The notes: generated from the sequence alone by a model not told the origin. A stretch of DNA of 64,000 bases from Microvelia longipes (GCA_018340805.1 JACMZG010001863.1:54992429-55056428), one strand, 5' to 3'; positions 10,501 through 20,677 are shown, counted from the first letter of the stretch. Numbers and translations are program-made.

Positions 10501-12576
10501 TTTTTAGTACGATCACAAACAAACAAAACTGAGAAATTGCCTCTATGACAATATTGCCTTGATGGATAAATAACCAATAATTATTTGATAGTGAGAACGG
10601 TCAAGGAGATAAATACGACAAGCTGGTAGAGCAGATGCAAGGTTCGCTGGTAGGGGCCACTCTTGCCGCCCAGGACACGATGAGACACAGGCAGAACTCC
10701 TTCCTTCTCCTGGGAGCCGACTTCATGGTATCACCAGACCTCAGACCCTGGCTACTCGAGATCAACTCTAGTCCTGCCATGGGACCTACCACGTCAGTTA
10801 CCAAAGACATGTGCAAGGCTGCATTAACTGATCTTATCAAAGGTAATTATTTGGTATTGGGAAAATTTATTAATTTAGTAAAGGGAAAAATTAGTTTGTT
10901 ACGATGTAAGAGTCATGGTAGATAAGGGATTTTTGACCTTTTGGCCATCGCGGACTTCTTAAAATGTAATTAGGTCAAAAGGGAATGGAGGAGGGGACCC
11001 ACCTCCCTTTTAACTTATTAAAGAAAATAACAACTTTTAAAATTACCATTAAAAATGAAACTTTTAACTTTTGACACAAAATAATTGTGCGAGACTTTTT
11101 AACTTTTCCTCATTTATACCATACGTAGATAGGAAAAGTATTAAAGAATCCAAAACTGAGATGTCACCTGAAATATCCGTTTTAGATGTTCTTAAGACCT
11201 TCTGAGTGGTTTTTACAAAGTTAACTGCCAGGGTGTATGTGTGTGTGTATGTTATCATCGTAGTTCCCAGTGTATTTATGCTAGAGAGTTGAAACTTGGT
11301 ACAAAAATCAACCCTTATCTAGGTCTAGTTGTGCTATCCGGAAAATATTTGTATGACGTCATTAACCAGCAATAATGATTTTGTAAAAATTTTGAAAAAT
11401 CATAAAACGCAGAAAAATGATCAATTTCATATTGCTAGGCCTTGATTTTTGTTCTAGCTAGGGGCTTTACAGCCAAATTACTATACGCCCCTGACAAGTT
11501 TTCATAACGATTTATTTTCTCTAGTTATAATTGTAGAATCATCTGCCTCCGTGGCCGTGATCGTATAGGCACTCGATTTCGGCACCGGAGGTCCGGGATT
11601 CAAAGCCCGAGCTATGCTCGTAAGATTTTATTAACAGTATTTGTATTAAAATGATATCGCCAACTTTAATTAATTCTTAGAGTGTAGTAGATGCAACCAA
11701 CCTGAGGTTGTTCCTGCAGGGTGAATACCCTGATGGGCCGGAAGGCCCTAAAACGGGGATTTTATTTTACTTTATAAGTGTAGAATCATGCTTCTTTTTC
11801 ACAGTGGTTGTCGACAAGCAAAGAAACCCATTTGCTGATACAGGAAAATTTAAACTGATATACCGACAAAAATACGTAGCAGATATAAACCCTTTTATCA
11901 ACTTAATGTTCAAGCCAAGAAAATCCGTGAAATATCTGTTGCTTCCCTCATTACTGCTTCCGAACTAAGAGCCAAATCCGAAGCGAAATTACAACAAAAA
12001 GAGGAATCTAAAACTTATTCCATTCAGAAGAATGAGAAAGAAAAAAAGAAAACATCTGCAAGTAAGAGAGTCGATGTGAAAGTGAATGTTAAGAAAAATA
12101 TTAAAGTTTTACCGTTACCTAAGAAAAGTGGAGGAAAAACACAGGATCAAAAGTCCCTCCCTGGGGCGAAAATAATACCTGATAAAAGAAATGTAAAATC
12201 AGTGGGTAAAATGAGCGCAAAAGTGAAAAAATGTGACAAAACAGATACGAAAAGTTTGCCGTCGAAGAAAACTCCAGAAAAGGAAACACAAAAAAAATCG
12301 ATTCAAGAAACTCCGTCAACGTCCTGGGACATTAGAAGCATCAAGTACGAACACTTAAGATCTTCATATAAGATTGACTTTGTTGATGACAAGAAAATGT
12401 CTTTTTACGACGGAAACAAACGCGCTCCTCCGAAGCTCCCTGGATGCGCTTCTGACGATTACGCGTACTGCGATGATAATACGATAGAGTTAGTAACCAG
12501 TGGGTTTAGAAGTTCAGGTGATACGAAGACAAACGTTCAAAATAACGTTCCTTTGAATTCTGTTAATAATAAATAA
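956..12576 (+). CDS. TTLL3: Tubulin glycylase, TTLL3/TTLL8 family (C-terminal part, six exons)
   Basis: The joined exons (956-1147, 2007-2211, 4050-4140, 7254-7436, 10592-10842, 11805-12576) encode about 564 residues if one missing base in the last exon is allowed for. Family members are ATP-grasp ligases that add glycine to glutamate side chains of tubulin tails in cilia and flagella. Visible motifs, numbered from the first residue seen: WIVKPG (93-98), SRGRG (101-105), QKYIENP (129-135), KFDIRQW (142-148), YLRFCS (166-171), IHLSNN (183-188), NSF (259-261), GADF (265-268), [11 protein letters not shown] (275-285), GKFKLIYRQ (321-329). The order and spacing match TTLL3, including the ALQRLCEF and ALQKCC helical stretches before the core. 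All junctions are GT/AG and intron phases agree throughout. The N-terminus lies off the window. The tail after residue 340 is Lys/Ser-rich and poorly conserved in the family. Mono- versus polyglycylase activity cannot be told from sequence alone. Confidence 0.93.
1390..1432. repeat. Perfect palindrome, 21-bp arms
   Basis: Two 21-bp arms separated by one base, in TTLL3 intron 1. The rest of that intron (1148-2006) holds AT-rich sequence and short G-run/poly-T pieces that recur locally, and nothing coding. Confidence 0.9.
2007..2211 (+). CDS. TTLL3: TTLL3 exon b, ATP-grasp start
   Basis: 205 bp after a tttcag acceptor (2001-2006), donor GTAACG at 2212. It encodes [12 protein letters not shown], then [24 protein letters not shown] and ends in IIQKYI plus the first base of a Glu codon. 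The Lys of WIVKPG and the SRGRG loop are the ATP-binding part of TTL-family ligases. No frame-breaking change is seen. Confidence 0.93.
2641..3233 (+). mobile_element. MITE-like DNA element, copy 1 (intron 2 of TTLL3)
   Basis: About 590 bp, repeated nearly intact at 26161-26778 and 48505-49102. The left end reads tttttgaggtagtac and an inverted ctacctcaaaaaa occurs about 470 bp later. A 125-bp hairpin follows (agtgtatgccatccggctga ... ttatggcataaataact) that stays attached in all three copies. Each copy also keeps an ATG (2998 here) opening [12 protein letters not shown], as if it derives from a larger element by internal deletion. Confidence 0.75.
4050..4140 (+). CDS. TTLL3: TTLL3 exon c (FDIRQW exon)
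   Basis: 91 bp, acceptor gacag ending at 4049, donor GTAAGT from 4141. It encodes [16 protein letters not shown] followed by [14 protein letters not shown], a hallmark block of TTLL glycylases. It is short and sits between a MITE-bearing intron and a 3.1-kb intron holding a 1.5-kb hAT element that begins only 50 bp downstream. Confidence 0.93.
4190..5678. mobile_element. hAT-type DNA transposon, non-autonomous, 1.49 kb (intron 3)
   Basis: Ends CAGGGGTGGACTGGCC and GTTCGCCACTG, with the CA...TG termini usual for hAT. It is flanked by the exact 8-bp duplication ttagtaag (4182-4189 and 5679-5686). No transposase frame is seen. It holds a (TA)n tract at 4477-4542. A truncated inverted relative lies at 8390-8716, and a matching internal piece at 49640-49830. 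Confidence 0.88.
4477..4542. repeat. (TA)n microsatellite
   Basis: About 33 near-perfect TA units inside the hAT element. Confidence 0.95.
6095..6315. mobile_element. Foldback element with decayed hammerhead-like core (intron 3)
   Basis: Imperfect inverted arms (aaaaaggttgact ... agtcaacctttttc). Near the centre of the right arm is CTGAAGATGACCCAAAGGGG followed by TTGAAA. The CUGANGA and GAAA core bases are present and stem II pairs, but stem I does not form. The left-arm copy has lost C3. This is likely an old relative of the hammerhead elements at 33.9 and 62.2 kb. Confidence 0.55.
6575..6785 (-). repeat. Dispersed repeat R7 fragment
   Basis: The reverse complement matches 22030-22215 almost throughout (for example caatccccaaaatacttatg). 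It is part of the element at 21828-22478. Confidence 0.75.
7161..7247 (+). repeat. 29-bp tandem triplication abutting the exon d acceptor
   Basis: Three 29-bp units (7161, 7190, 7219) differing by one base. The last ends 6 bp before exon d, so the repeat forms the whole branch-site and acceptor-proximal region. Confidence 0.92.
7254..7436 (+). CDS. TTLL3: TTLL3 exon d
   Basis: 183 bp, acceptor gttgcag ending 7253, donor GTAATT at 7437. It encodes [13 protein letters not shown], then [13 protein letters not shown] and [11 protein letters not shown], matching the TTLL3 stretch that follows FDIRQW. The acceptor is immediately preceded by a 29-bp sequence repeated three times. Confidence 0.93.
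7547..7977. mobile_element. Foldback element with three copies of an ~80-bp unit (intron 4)
   Basis: Ends agtccaagagcccgggggtt and the inverted aacacccctgggctcttgg. Inside, one ~80-bp unit occurs once inverted (7613-7692) and twice direct (about 7705-7785 and 7838-7918), giving a long near-perfect hairpin. No coding frame of its own. A related end sequence (atagtccaagagcc) starts the adjacent repeat at 7991. Confidence 0.8.
7991..8320 (+). repeat. Dispersed repeat R5, copy 1
   Basis: Begins atagtccaagagccaggcc-like and shares blocks such as aatcgcacaaatt, ccagttttcttg and gtcgtgtgcaaaac with 16321-16660. Non-coding. Confidence 0.7.
8390..8716 (-). mobile_element. Truncated hAT copy related to 4190-5678
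   Basis: The right end, read in reverse, is CAGGGGCGGGCTGGCCATTG, matching the hAT end at 4190. Internal blocks (gggcccctcaaccaaaa) also match. The opposite end is missing. Confidence 0.65.
8720..8960. repeat. Dispersed repeat, diverged copy also at 14790-15000
   Basis: Shares a 3' block (atattaaatcactttatgca; at 14945 cattaaatcacttcatacaa) with the later region. Non-coding. Confidence 0.5.
8998..9113. repeat. Inverted repeat around actttccgccct
   Basis: aactttccgcccttattttc is answered by gaaaataaggg and gggcggaaagt within 116 bp. A short hairpin, function unknown. Confidence 0.7.
9614..10165 (-). repeat. R1 dispersed repeat, partial copies (intron 4)
   Basis: A short plus-strand start (acttttcctcat, 9614) is followed by a minus-strand body ending atgaggaaaattaaa. 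It includes the 5S-like segment at about 9815-9870. A further R1 scrap lies at 10430-10510. Confidence 0.7.
10592..10842 (+). CDS. TTLL3: TTLL3 exon e, catalytic C-lobe
   Basis: 251 bp, acceptor gatag ending 10591, donor GTAATT at 10843. It encodes [19 protein letters not shown] followed by [14 protein letters not shown]. The Asp of GADF and the Glu/Asn of EINSSP are the expected metal- and ATP-binding residues of the ATP-grasp fold, and all are present. Confidence 0.95.
11095..11510 (+). repeat. R1 dispersed repeat, 5' portion (intron 5)
   Basis: Starts acttttcctcatttatacc and runs through the Y-rich, gtgtgtgtgt and gttatcatcgtagc blocks typical of the family. The 3' 5S-like part is missing. 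Confidence 0.75.
11543..11778 (+). mobile_element. tRNA-derived SINE, copy A (next to TTLL3 exon 6)
   Basis: Head gcctccgtggccgtgatcg with a B-box-like ggattcaaagccc, then a 3' structured tail with cctgatgggcc and aaaacgggg. It is flanked by the 11-bp duplication tgtagaatcat (11532-11542 and 11779-11789). The right duplication ends 15 bp before the exon 6 acceptor boundary. Confidence 0.85.
11805..12576 (+). CDS. TTLL3: TTLL3 last exon with apparent 1-base frameshift
   Basis: Acceptor ttttcacag ends at 11804. The exon opens with [22 protein letters not shown], which matches the end of the TTLL core. In the literal sequence that frame runs to a stop at 11966-11968. The frame one base back is open from 11851 to the TAA at 12574-12576 and continues sensibly as [20 protein letters not shown] and a Lys/Ser-rich tail. 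The total coding length becomes a multiple of three only if one base is added. The likeliest site is the T-run at 11893-11896, just after NPF. It could be an assembly error, an allele, or a true truncation. Confidence 0.85.
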
Positions 12577-13200
12577 GAATGGGGGTATATACAGACTTTT
12601 CTTTTATATATATTTTCTTAAATCTTAACTGTCCGATATGCAGCAAATAACTCCCTGAATTTATCCGATTTGTTTCAAATTTAGTACACGCATTATTTAG
12701 ATCTATCATTTGATTTGATACTTTCGAGTTTCACAGTACATAAATAGCTGACATGATTGTTTCAAATGGTATATTTTTTGCTTGCCAAGCATGATGGCGG
12801 TAAGAGAGCACCGCCCTGGTGCTTTAAATACTTCACTTTATATTCTTCGGAATTTCAAGTGTAGGGCAGAATGAGTTGCGGGTCTCTGAGTGTAATTCGG
12901 GGTTAATATTAATATACGACCGCTCTAAGTGACCAAAAAGTCGAAAAAACCGTATAAAATAACAGAAAAAACGGTCAGTAAAAAATAATTTTGGAATAGG
13001 GTATTGTTTTCGATGTTTTTTTGGGGTGTAGAATTCAATAAAACCATTAAAAAAATTAATAACAAGTAAACTACACAATAAAAGTAAAAAAATTACTTTT
13101 ATAACAAGATTTGACGCTACTGCTCTATATACTGTTTCTATATACTGAAACATTAAGCAACAAGTGGATTGATAAGCAAGAAAGCGCGCAAAAGAAAATT
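12577..13200 (+). other. 3' flank of TTLL3
   Basis: AT-rich sequence after the TTLL3 stop, presumably including the 3' UTR. AATAAA hexamers occur near 13036 and 13077, with an earlier one overlapping the stop region. None can be assigned as the poly(A) signal. No other coding signal is seen. Confidence 0.4.
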
Positions 13201-13245
13201 TCACCGGCTAGCGGACCTCCGCGCCAGATTTTTTTTTTTTATAGT
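13200..13245. repeat. Terminal fragment of the foldback family at 40346-40859
   Basis: ctagcggacctccgcgccag matches the ends seen at 40346, 40859, 40935 and 50305. Around it, 13250-14227 is AT-rich sequence with no recognisable feature. Confidence 0.5.
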
Positions 13246-14235
13246 TATTAACTTAAATTTTCCAGATTAGGTGTCCTTTATTTTAAAGGTAAAACAATAA
13301 AAATGGGACCAATGGGAACTAGGGGTTTAATGGGAGGGGAAAATACTCTACAAAATGGATGAATTAAACTATTCCATAGGTTCCCTTTATAAAGGTTATA
13401 TATATTTATGTATAATAAACATGGAATGTATATTTTAATAAATTAATACCAACATTTTTTAAGCTTGCAGGTTTGTATTCCATAGATGAAATAGGAGGAA
13501 TAGGAAATAGGAAAATAGGAAATTTCCTCTCTTAGAAATTCATATACTAACTACTATGTATGATTCACAAACATACGAAGTTTCATTGTGTTACCAGTAA
13601 TAGTTCTGGTTTTATTGATTGACGTATATTTAATGATGTCAAACAAAAACTTGTTTTAAACTTTGCGTCTAAACTTACGTTAGGAAAGTATTAGTTGCAT
13701 AAAGGGCTTAACTACGTAGGGAGAGGTTTATTTGCATCAACATTTCTACGGGTAATCAAGATAGAGGTGGTATAGGCTAAGGATATTGGGACTGATCTGA
13801 AAGACCCAAAGCCCAAAATCTTGGTCTATTTTCTATCACACGAAGAAATTATACTTGTCAGTGAACGTAAGCAAACTAAACATAGCGACAATGTCGGGGT
13901 TACTGGTTGTTTTCTTAAGACGAATACACACAGACACCTATTTTTAACGATTAATAAGTATTTTTAAAAATATTCAAAAAGTAATCTAACCCTTATTGTC
14001 AGAAAGAAAACATTTGAGCAAATGAAAATGGGATCGAAAAATGAAAGAGGAAATTATTTATGAATGTAACTTGTGACATATTAAGAAAGTCGAAACTGCA
14101 CAAAAGAAACATTGTAATTTGAAAGCAGAGTTGTCCTCCGATATCCTCTAACAGTGTTGCCATGCAGGTCGTGCTCTCGTGCCTTATATCCCCATGATCC
14201 TCATTCAAAGAGACTAATGGTTAGAGTACTTAGGT

Positions 14236-14760
14236 CAAGGATCTTGAATAAAGGGGATGAGGCACTGAGTCAATTTGCCATACAAACCAGTGACCCCATC
14301 GAAAACCAAAAAAAAGAGAGAATTTAACACGAAACACACGTCATAAACCAACTGCACATGCTTGGTTCAAACTGCGCATGCTTACAATTCTTATAACAGC
14401 GCAGGTCTTAAATTTTAGAGGCAAACTTACCTCTCAATGGTTTCCAATTATTTATTGCTTGAGAAGGTTATAACAAAACACGCTTAAATTATCACCCACT
14501 GAAGTGGCTAAGTATGGTCCAAAATTTAAAATTGAATAAGCACAAATGACTTAACAAGAACCACAAATGTCACAATCACGAGAAGCACAGAAGAAAGTAG
14601 AGAAGCAAACTCTACAACGTGGCTACATAACCTGCGTTTGGCGCCTTTTTTCATTATAACCAAGGAGATGCTAAGTTTGCCCCTAATTCTCTATCTCTTA
14701 AAACTTCCATGGGGTCAGAAATGTTCCTTAATGGGTCATCCCCTTTATTCAAGATCCTTG
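14236..14760. mobile_element. hAT-type non-autonomous element, copy 1
   Basis: Ends CAAGGATCTTGAATAAAGGG and CCCTTTATTCAAGATCCTTG are inverted repeats. The flanking 8-bp duplication acttaggt is exact (14228-14235, 14761-14768). It shares sequence with 25238-25955, 39346-40057 and 44574-45089. No transposase frame. Confidence 0.92.
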
Positions 14761-14789
14761 ACTTAGGTAGAATAACACATTGATGTGAG

Positions 14790-15240
14790 GTCTACTAGAG
14801 AGTTTTCATTGGGTACCATAACGATTCTTGTTCCACTAGGGTCTCCGTAGAGAGGCTAGAGGCTCCCCTATCCTCTACAACCCCTATCGAAGCTCATATT
14901 TATAATAAACCTATCAGACGGCAGGCATATTTCAGTGACGTCACATTAAATCACTTCATACAACACAGATAATTATAGAATATATGCGATATATATTCAA
15001 TACGTTCAAATAGTAAAAAAAAATAACATATTTAAGTAAAGTAATCAATATAATAATGACAAATTACAATTTTGATCTCGATTTTTTAGCCAGAGACCCA
15101 ATTTATTACTGGGGGACAATTTTTCACCCCAGAAGAGGGCTACATTTAATTTTTTTTTTTGCCAGGGGGTATCCTTGTTACTGCAAGGGGGGGGGTTGAA
15201 AAAAACCCTGCTATCGTAACTGACTGAATTCCTTCCGCAT
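14790..15240. other. Diverged dispersed repeat and low-complexity DNA
   Basis: Includes a weak match to 8720-8960 and G-rich runs near 15185. No coding signal. Confidence 0.4.
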
Positions 15241-15329
15241 AGTTCTTACAGCGTATTCTACAATATTTAAATAACCTCACGCACTCAATACGATCCGCGG
15301 TTTTAGAATACTGTGTGAAGGTACCACTG

Positions 15330-15665
15330 ATTTAAAATATAAGTAAATAGTTATATAATAGAATACTGTAATGCAATATTGTTATATTCATATTGTATTA
15401 CAGTATTCTATTATATACACTACAATATAAGTAAATAGTTATATAATAGAATACTGTTATACAATTTTGTTATATTCATATTGTATTACAGTATTCTATA
15501 CAATATAAGTAAATGGTTATATAATAAAATACTGTAATACAATTTTGTTATATTCATATTGTATTACAGTATTCTATACAATATAAGTAAATGCTTATAT
15601 AATAGAATACTGTTATACAATTTTGTTATATTAATATTGTATTACAGTATTCTATTATATACACA
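15330..15665. repeat. Minisatellite of palindromic units
   Basis: About four ~80-100-bp units. Each has gaatactgtaatacaat and its inverse attgtattacagtattc around ttgttatattcat, so every unit can fold into a hairpin. Confidence 0.9.
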
Positions 15666-16184
15666 AAAATAAAATTAAATTTAAAAAAAATCAGAAAAAA
15701 TCCTTTCAATTTGATTGTAGTTGAAAGCGTTGTGACTGCAAGTATCTGTAACCGAGTGAAATCGAAGCCTCACAACCACTTAGTTGGTGTATAAATCATA
15801 CAATATCAGAAAACTGCTTCATAAAGCATTAGAACATAATATAGTTGAAATACTCGTTCTAAGCTATCTCTGGAATCCCAATACCAGTAGCTACCGCATC
15901 GTATTAAAACACCTTTTATCTGTTTTTTTTTAACTCCCGAACATGAAAAATCCCTATAAAACCCAAAGCTGACACGTAATTTTTATGATATCCTTCTTTC
16001 TTCTTCTTATTCTTCGTCTACTTATTTTCATTCTCTTTCACATTTTATCTTTACATTAGTTTTCTTTTCATTTTTATTTTATTTGATATTTATATTATTC
16101 TTTTTTTAATTCTGCCAGTCAAACTGCTTTTTATCTGGAAACCTTATTTATTTATTTTTACTTTTTATTTCATTACATAAGAAT
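15666..16184. other. No gene seen
   Basis: Unique AT-rich sequence with T-rich stretches, and no coding frame or recognisable repeat. Confidence 0.4.
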
Positions 16185-16320
16185 ATTTAGGAAACGTATT
16201 GTGTTGTCACTTAAAATCCGAAACCGGGATTTCACATGAATTATCAGTTGCAGGTGTTTTAAGACCTCCTAAGTGGTTTTTACTACGTTGTCTGTCTGTA
16301 TGCGCGTTTGAGTATTTGTT

Positions 16321-16660
16321 ATAGTCCAACAGCCAGGCCTAAAAAATGTGACTCGTTGCGTACTACTCTAAACCAAATTATTCTGAAAATATATCTTTAA
16401 CTCTGCAGTGGGCTCTCCACTCCAGAGTGAAGCCCTTCATATGAATTCACTCGCTCAAAATATTACAAAATCGCACAAATTCCAGTTTTCTTGTAATAAG
16501 TAATTCCCTGTAGGTCGTGTGCAAAACGTGAAGAGAACTTTTAATCAATTAATTTCATCAGCTTTTTAAAGCTGATAAAATTGCCTATAAAACAAATGTT
16601 TTTTCGTCAAGATCAGATAAATACAACTAAAGTTATGACATTTGTTAAATGCCAAATGAA
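16321..16660 (+). repeat. Dispersed repeat R5, copy 2
   Basis: Begins atagtccaacagccaggcct and shares multiple blocks with 7991-8320. An R1 scrap (16190-16320) precedes it. Confidence 0.7.
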
Positions 16661-16688
16661 ATTCGCTGACTGCAACAATAAACCATTT

Positions 16689-16733
<45 letters not shown>
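16689..16733 (+). repeat. (TG)n microsatellite
   Basis: About 22 uninterrupted TG units. Confidence 0.95.
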
Positions 16734-16735
<2 letters not shown>

Positions 16736-17410
16736 AGGGTGGTAGATTTTTTTACAGCATGGTGTGGAGTTATCGTGATATCATTTGTATCTGCTCCCAT
16801 TAAATATGTTAGGTAATTGTCTGACATGTATGGTAATCTGACCACCAATATGCGTTTTCTATGGTAACTTTAAAGAGATAAATTGGGGCGCACCCTAATA
16901 ATAACTATTTTAGGCACTGTGTCATATCCCGAACAATTTGATATTTTTTTTCTTAAGTATCGTTGGGCATACATAGGGACTATTACCGATAAATAATTAA
17001 AAAATGGGTACGGGGTACCTCTGAACTTTTCCTCATCACATTAGATTCGCTACGCTCTTCCTTCCTGCTTCAGACTCGCTTCGTTCGTCCTCAGAATATA
17101 AAATTTGACAAATTTATACCACAGCATGTCCTCGGACTCTGATAGTTAATAGATCCGTTTTATTCTCAGCGGTCACTCATACAGTACTGACAATGCTCAA
17201 TGCTACTTAACTCTTATGAACCCACAAAAATCATGGATATGTTTGTCGAATTGGAACAAAACTTAGTGTGATCATTTATTATTAAGTAAAGTTACACACT
17301 AATAATAAATTTCAACATAATTGCATTGTTTTCCGATATTTTACATTTAAAAAAAAAAAAACGTACACATAGTCATTTGGTTAAAATTGAATTAATGCTG
17401 ATAATGAGAT

Positions 17411-17488
17411 CAGGGGCGTAACTATATCATTGGGGGCCCCCCGCAAGAATTTTTCAGGGGTCCCCAAATATATATATATATATATATA

Positions 17489-17541
<53 letters not shown>

Positions 17542-18708
17542 TATATATATATTAATAAATATATTTATTAAGAACGTACCGTGCCTTATTGTTGTCACAA
17601 TTTAATGTTTGAACATATGGAATTTGAGCAGTATAATATAAACAATTCAGAACAATCAATAAATGATAAGTATAAGCTAAACTTAAACCACAATTAATTC
17701 ATAAATTAGAAAACAACTAGCCATCTATAAGAAGCAGCGAAAGAAAATAAGGGAATTAAGGGCAAAAATATCTATAAACGTACACATAGAAACACCCCTT
17801 GTTATTAGTTGTCGCAAAACCTAAGTTTTTTTTATCTTTTCATTTTATTTGATAAATCTGCAAAATAAAATGACATAGGCCTTCCTACCAATTTCAGCCC
17901 TTGAGAGTTCCTTAAGAGGTTTAATCAAACCTTGAAAAAGATTAATTTCAAAAATTGCCACATTATCTCTAATCAAGATAATAATTATTAAATTAATATT
18001 AATCATAAATAATCCTGCTGGGGCCAATTAACGATTTTAAAAAAGTTTATAAAAAGGACAATATATATTATGAAAAATATACTTTATGTAAAATTTATGT
18101 TATATTAAAAATAATTATAGGGTACGGGGTGCCTCGGACATCTGAACTTTTCCTCATTACATTGGATTCGCTATGCTCATCCTCCCTACTTCGGACTCGC
18201 TTCATTCGTCCTTAGAAGTTACAAGTCATTAATTTTATACTTGCAACACCTTACAGGGCCCCGCGACTTTATGATGATAAGATAGGCTATACTTAAACGG
18301 GTCCCTATTTTTATGTATAGATATTCTATAAAACTCTACCAAGGATGCCCGTAACGTGATGATCTTATGAAAGACTATACTAAGATTAAACGGGGCCCTA
18401 TTTCGAGGTAAAAAGACATTATAAAACTTCAACAAGGGGCCCCGTAATATGATAATCTTAAGAAAGACTATACTAAGATTAAACGGGCCCCATTTTTAGG
18501 TGAAGAGATTGTACACAAATCTTTTAGGGGGCCCCGTGACTTAATGATGTTAATACAGACTATACTAATCTCTACTATGCCCCAGTAGAACCATTTTATT
18601 AATAAGTTGACTTTTTTGTTCTTTATCTTGTAAGGGGCCCCTATAACCGTTGCCCCCCCCCCCCCCCACGGGCCCGCGGGTCCGTGCGGGCCCATAGTTA
18701 CGCCACTG
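17411..18708. mobile_element. hAT-type DNA element nested in R1
   Basis: Ends CAGGGGCGTAACTATAT and ATAGTTACGCCACTG, with the exact 8-bp duplication aatgagat at 17403-17410 and 18709-18716. It contains a (TA)n tract (17467-17553), a nested R1 end (18120-18240) and about four tandem ~95-bp units around ggggccccgt (18255-18590). No transposase frame. Confidence 0.9.
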
Positions 18709-18780
18709 AATGAGATGAAATTAGCACGCATGTTAATCTTATACATATATTATGTATTATAAATTATGTATATTATTATG

Positions 18781-18783
18781 TAT

Positions 18784-18846
<63 letters not shown>
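18781..18846. repeat. (TA)n microsatellite within the R1 copy
   Basis: Long TA tract expanding the R1 segment after ttatgtatat. Confidence 0.95.
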
Positions 18847-18849
<3 letters not shown>

Positions 18850-19619
18850 AATCTTACATATTATTATTATATATGTGGCTACATGCGTGCCAAATCTCAA
18901 TTCGATCGCATCATTTTTCCGCAATTATGATTTTCGAAATTTTCTCTAAGCTAAATTATTGAGGGTTAATGACGTCATAAAAAATATATTCTGAATGGCA
19001 CAATTACAGCGTTTGATCGATTTTTCTACAAAGCTTCAACTCTCTATTATAAATACACTGGGAGCTACGATGATAACAGACACAGCCACGCACATACAGG
19101 TAGACAACTTTGTAAAAACTGCTCCAGGAGGCTTTAAAATATCTGAAACGGATAATTCCGGTTTCATCCCGGTTTCGGGATTTTTTACGAACCCAATACA
19201 TGTCCCATAACATGTCCCCCATAACATGTCCCCCATAACATGTCCCCTAACCACCTCTAACCACCTTATACCTACGGTATAAATGAGGAATAGTAATAAA
19301 GGCCTGGCAAAAATTTCTGGAATTCAGCGATTTTGGTATAAAATTGTACAGGATAAAGCTTCAGAATAAAGTAATATATAAAACAAGTATAGGGAAAGTC
19401 CTATCCAGACACATGTAAAAAAATGCAGGCCTGCCCGATCAGCTGATAGCTGGCTCAAACATAGAGATATATACTAGAGAGGGCATAGCCTATCTTAATA
19501 CATTGAGAGGCCTGAAACATTTTTAGTGGGGCTCTCTGGGGCTCTGTGTAACCTCATTGAAACCTCTTCCAAGAGGGAGTTAAGGTTATAATTAATCAAT
19601 TGTTTTCGGCAGATTGTTT

Positions 19620-19935
19620 GTGTTGTGATTTGTATTTTAAACATTCTACTATATAATTTACTGTGTTTTTGTTCTGTTTATTTGATGAAAATGATTATCG
19701 AATGTGCGGTCAGGTTACTTTTTCGATGTTTCAAAATTCAACCAATAGGGCCCCTCTAGTAATATATATCTATATGCATAGAGATATATTACTAGAGGGG
19801 CCCTATTGGTTGAATTTTAAAACATCGAAAAAGTAACCTGACCACATTCGATTATCATTATCATCAAATAAACAGAACAAAAAAACAGTACATTTTATAG
19901 TAGAATGTTTAAAATACATATCACACACTGAGAAA
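19620..19935. repeat. Foldback centred near 19775
   Basis: About 150-bp arms: gggcccctctagtaatatat answered by atatattactagaggggccc. The outer blocks (gtaacctgaccacattcg) also pair. Part of the 4.7-kb element. Confidence 0.85.
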
Positions 19936-20516
19936 AATAATTCTGAAATCGATTAACTAAAAATTAGTTAAGACCATTTTCATTGGTTAAGACTAGAATT
20001 TAATTTCCGTTAAATGAATCCTAGCCATCCGAACCACACGCTTTTAGAAGATCCAACTAATTGATTTTAGTTAAGAGGGAATTAGCTGTATCAACTGTAT
20101 TATTGTTATTTACAATGACGAACTAGTTAGTTTAATTCAATTTTTTAAGTTGACTTATCTTAACGCGTTTAGTTGAAATCTTAGTACATTCTCCAACCAT
20201 TCTTAAGTAGAGTTAAAGAATTAAATAGCTATGGCCAAGACGTGATTTAGTTATATCAAGTCACCAAAATAGTTGTGCCAGAACTCGTCATTTGCTACTG
20301 AGTATCTGGTTAAGTTAACTAGAATGTTTAGTTAACTACAGCTATATGCATGGAGTTATGAGCTGATTTAAATTTTATAATTTAATAATTAATGTACTTA
20401 ATTAATTATGAAATAAAAATTTACGAATAATAATATATGAACTGAATAGACAATACATGTAGTCTGGCTCTTAATCTTTCTTGACTCCCCATGATTGATG
20501 TTACATGTATACTATA

Positions 20517-20677
20517 CGTTCACACGCGGAGTCGAAATGCGGGGGTTCATCGTGTGAATACCTTAGGGGGTCGGGTTGAACCTCGAAACTCAACCCACCC
20601 TTTTAAAAGGGGTCATATACCCGGGGTTTAACCCCCCAGGGGAGGGGTCAACCCCCATTTGACTCCGCGTGTGAACG
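20517..20677. mobile_element. Small element with 17-bp perfect terminal inverted repeats
   Basis: cgttcacacgcggagtc and gactccgcgtgtgaacg bound 161 bp rich in ggggtt/aacccc blocks. A related, less perfect sequence with gtgtgaacg blocks lies at 28930-29115. Confidence 0.7.

Larger units (their letters stand above)
17005..19290 (-). repeat. R1 dispersed repeat, minus strand, split by a hAT insertion
   Basis: The outer parts 17005-17410 and 18717-19290 read continuously as one R1 copy (ggtacggggtacctc at one end, taaatgaggaa at the other) once the 1.3-kb hAT and its duplication are removed. The 5S-like segment is at about 17163-17215. A short catgtccccc(at)aa tandem sits at 19196-19245. Confidence 0.8.
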
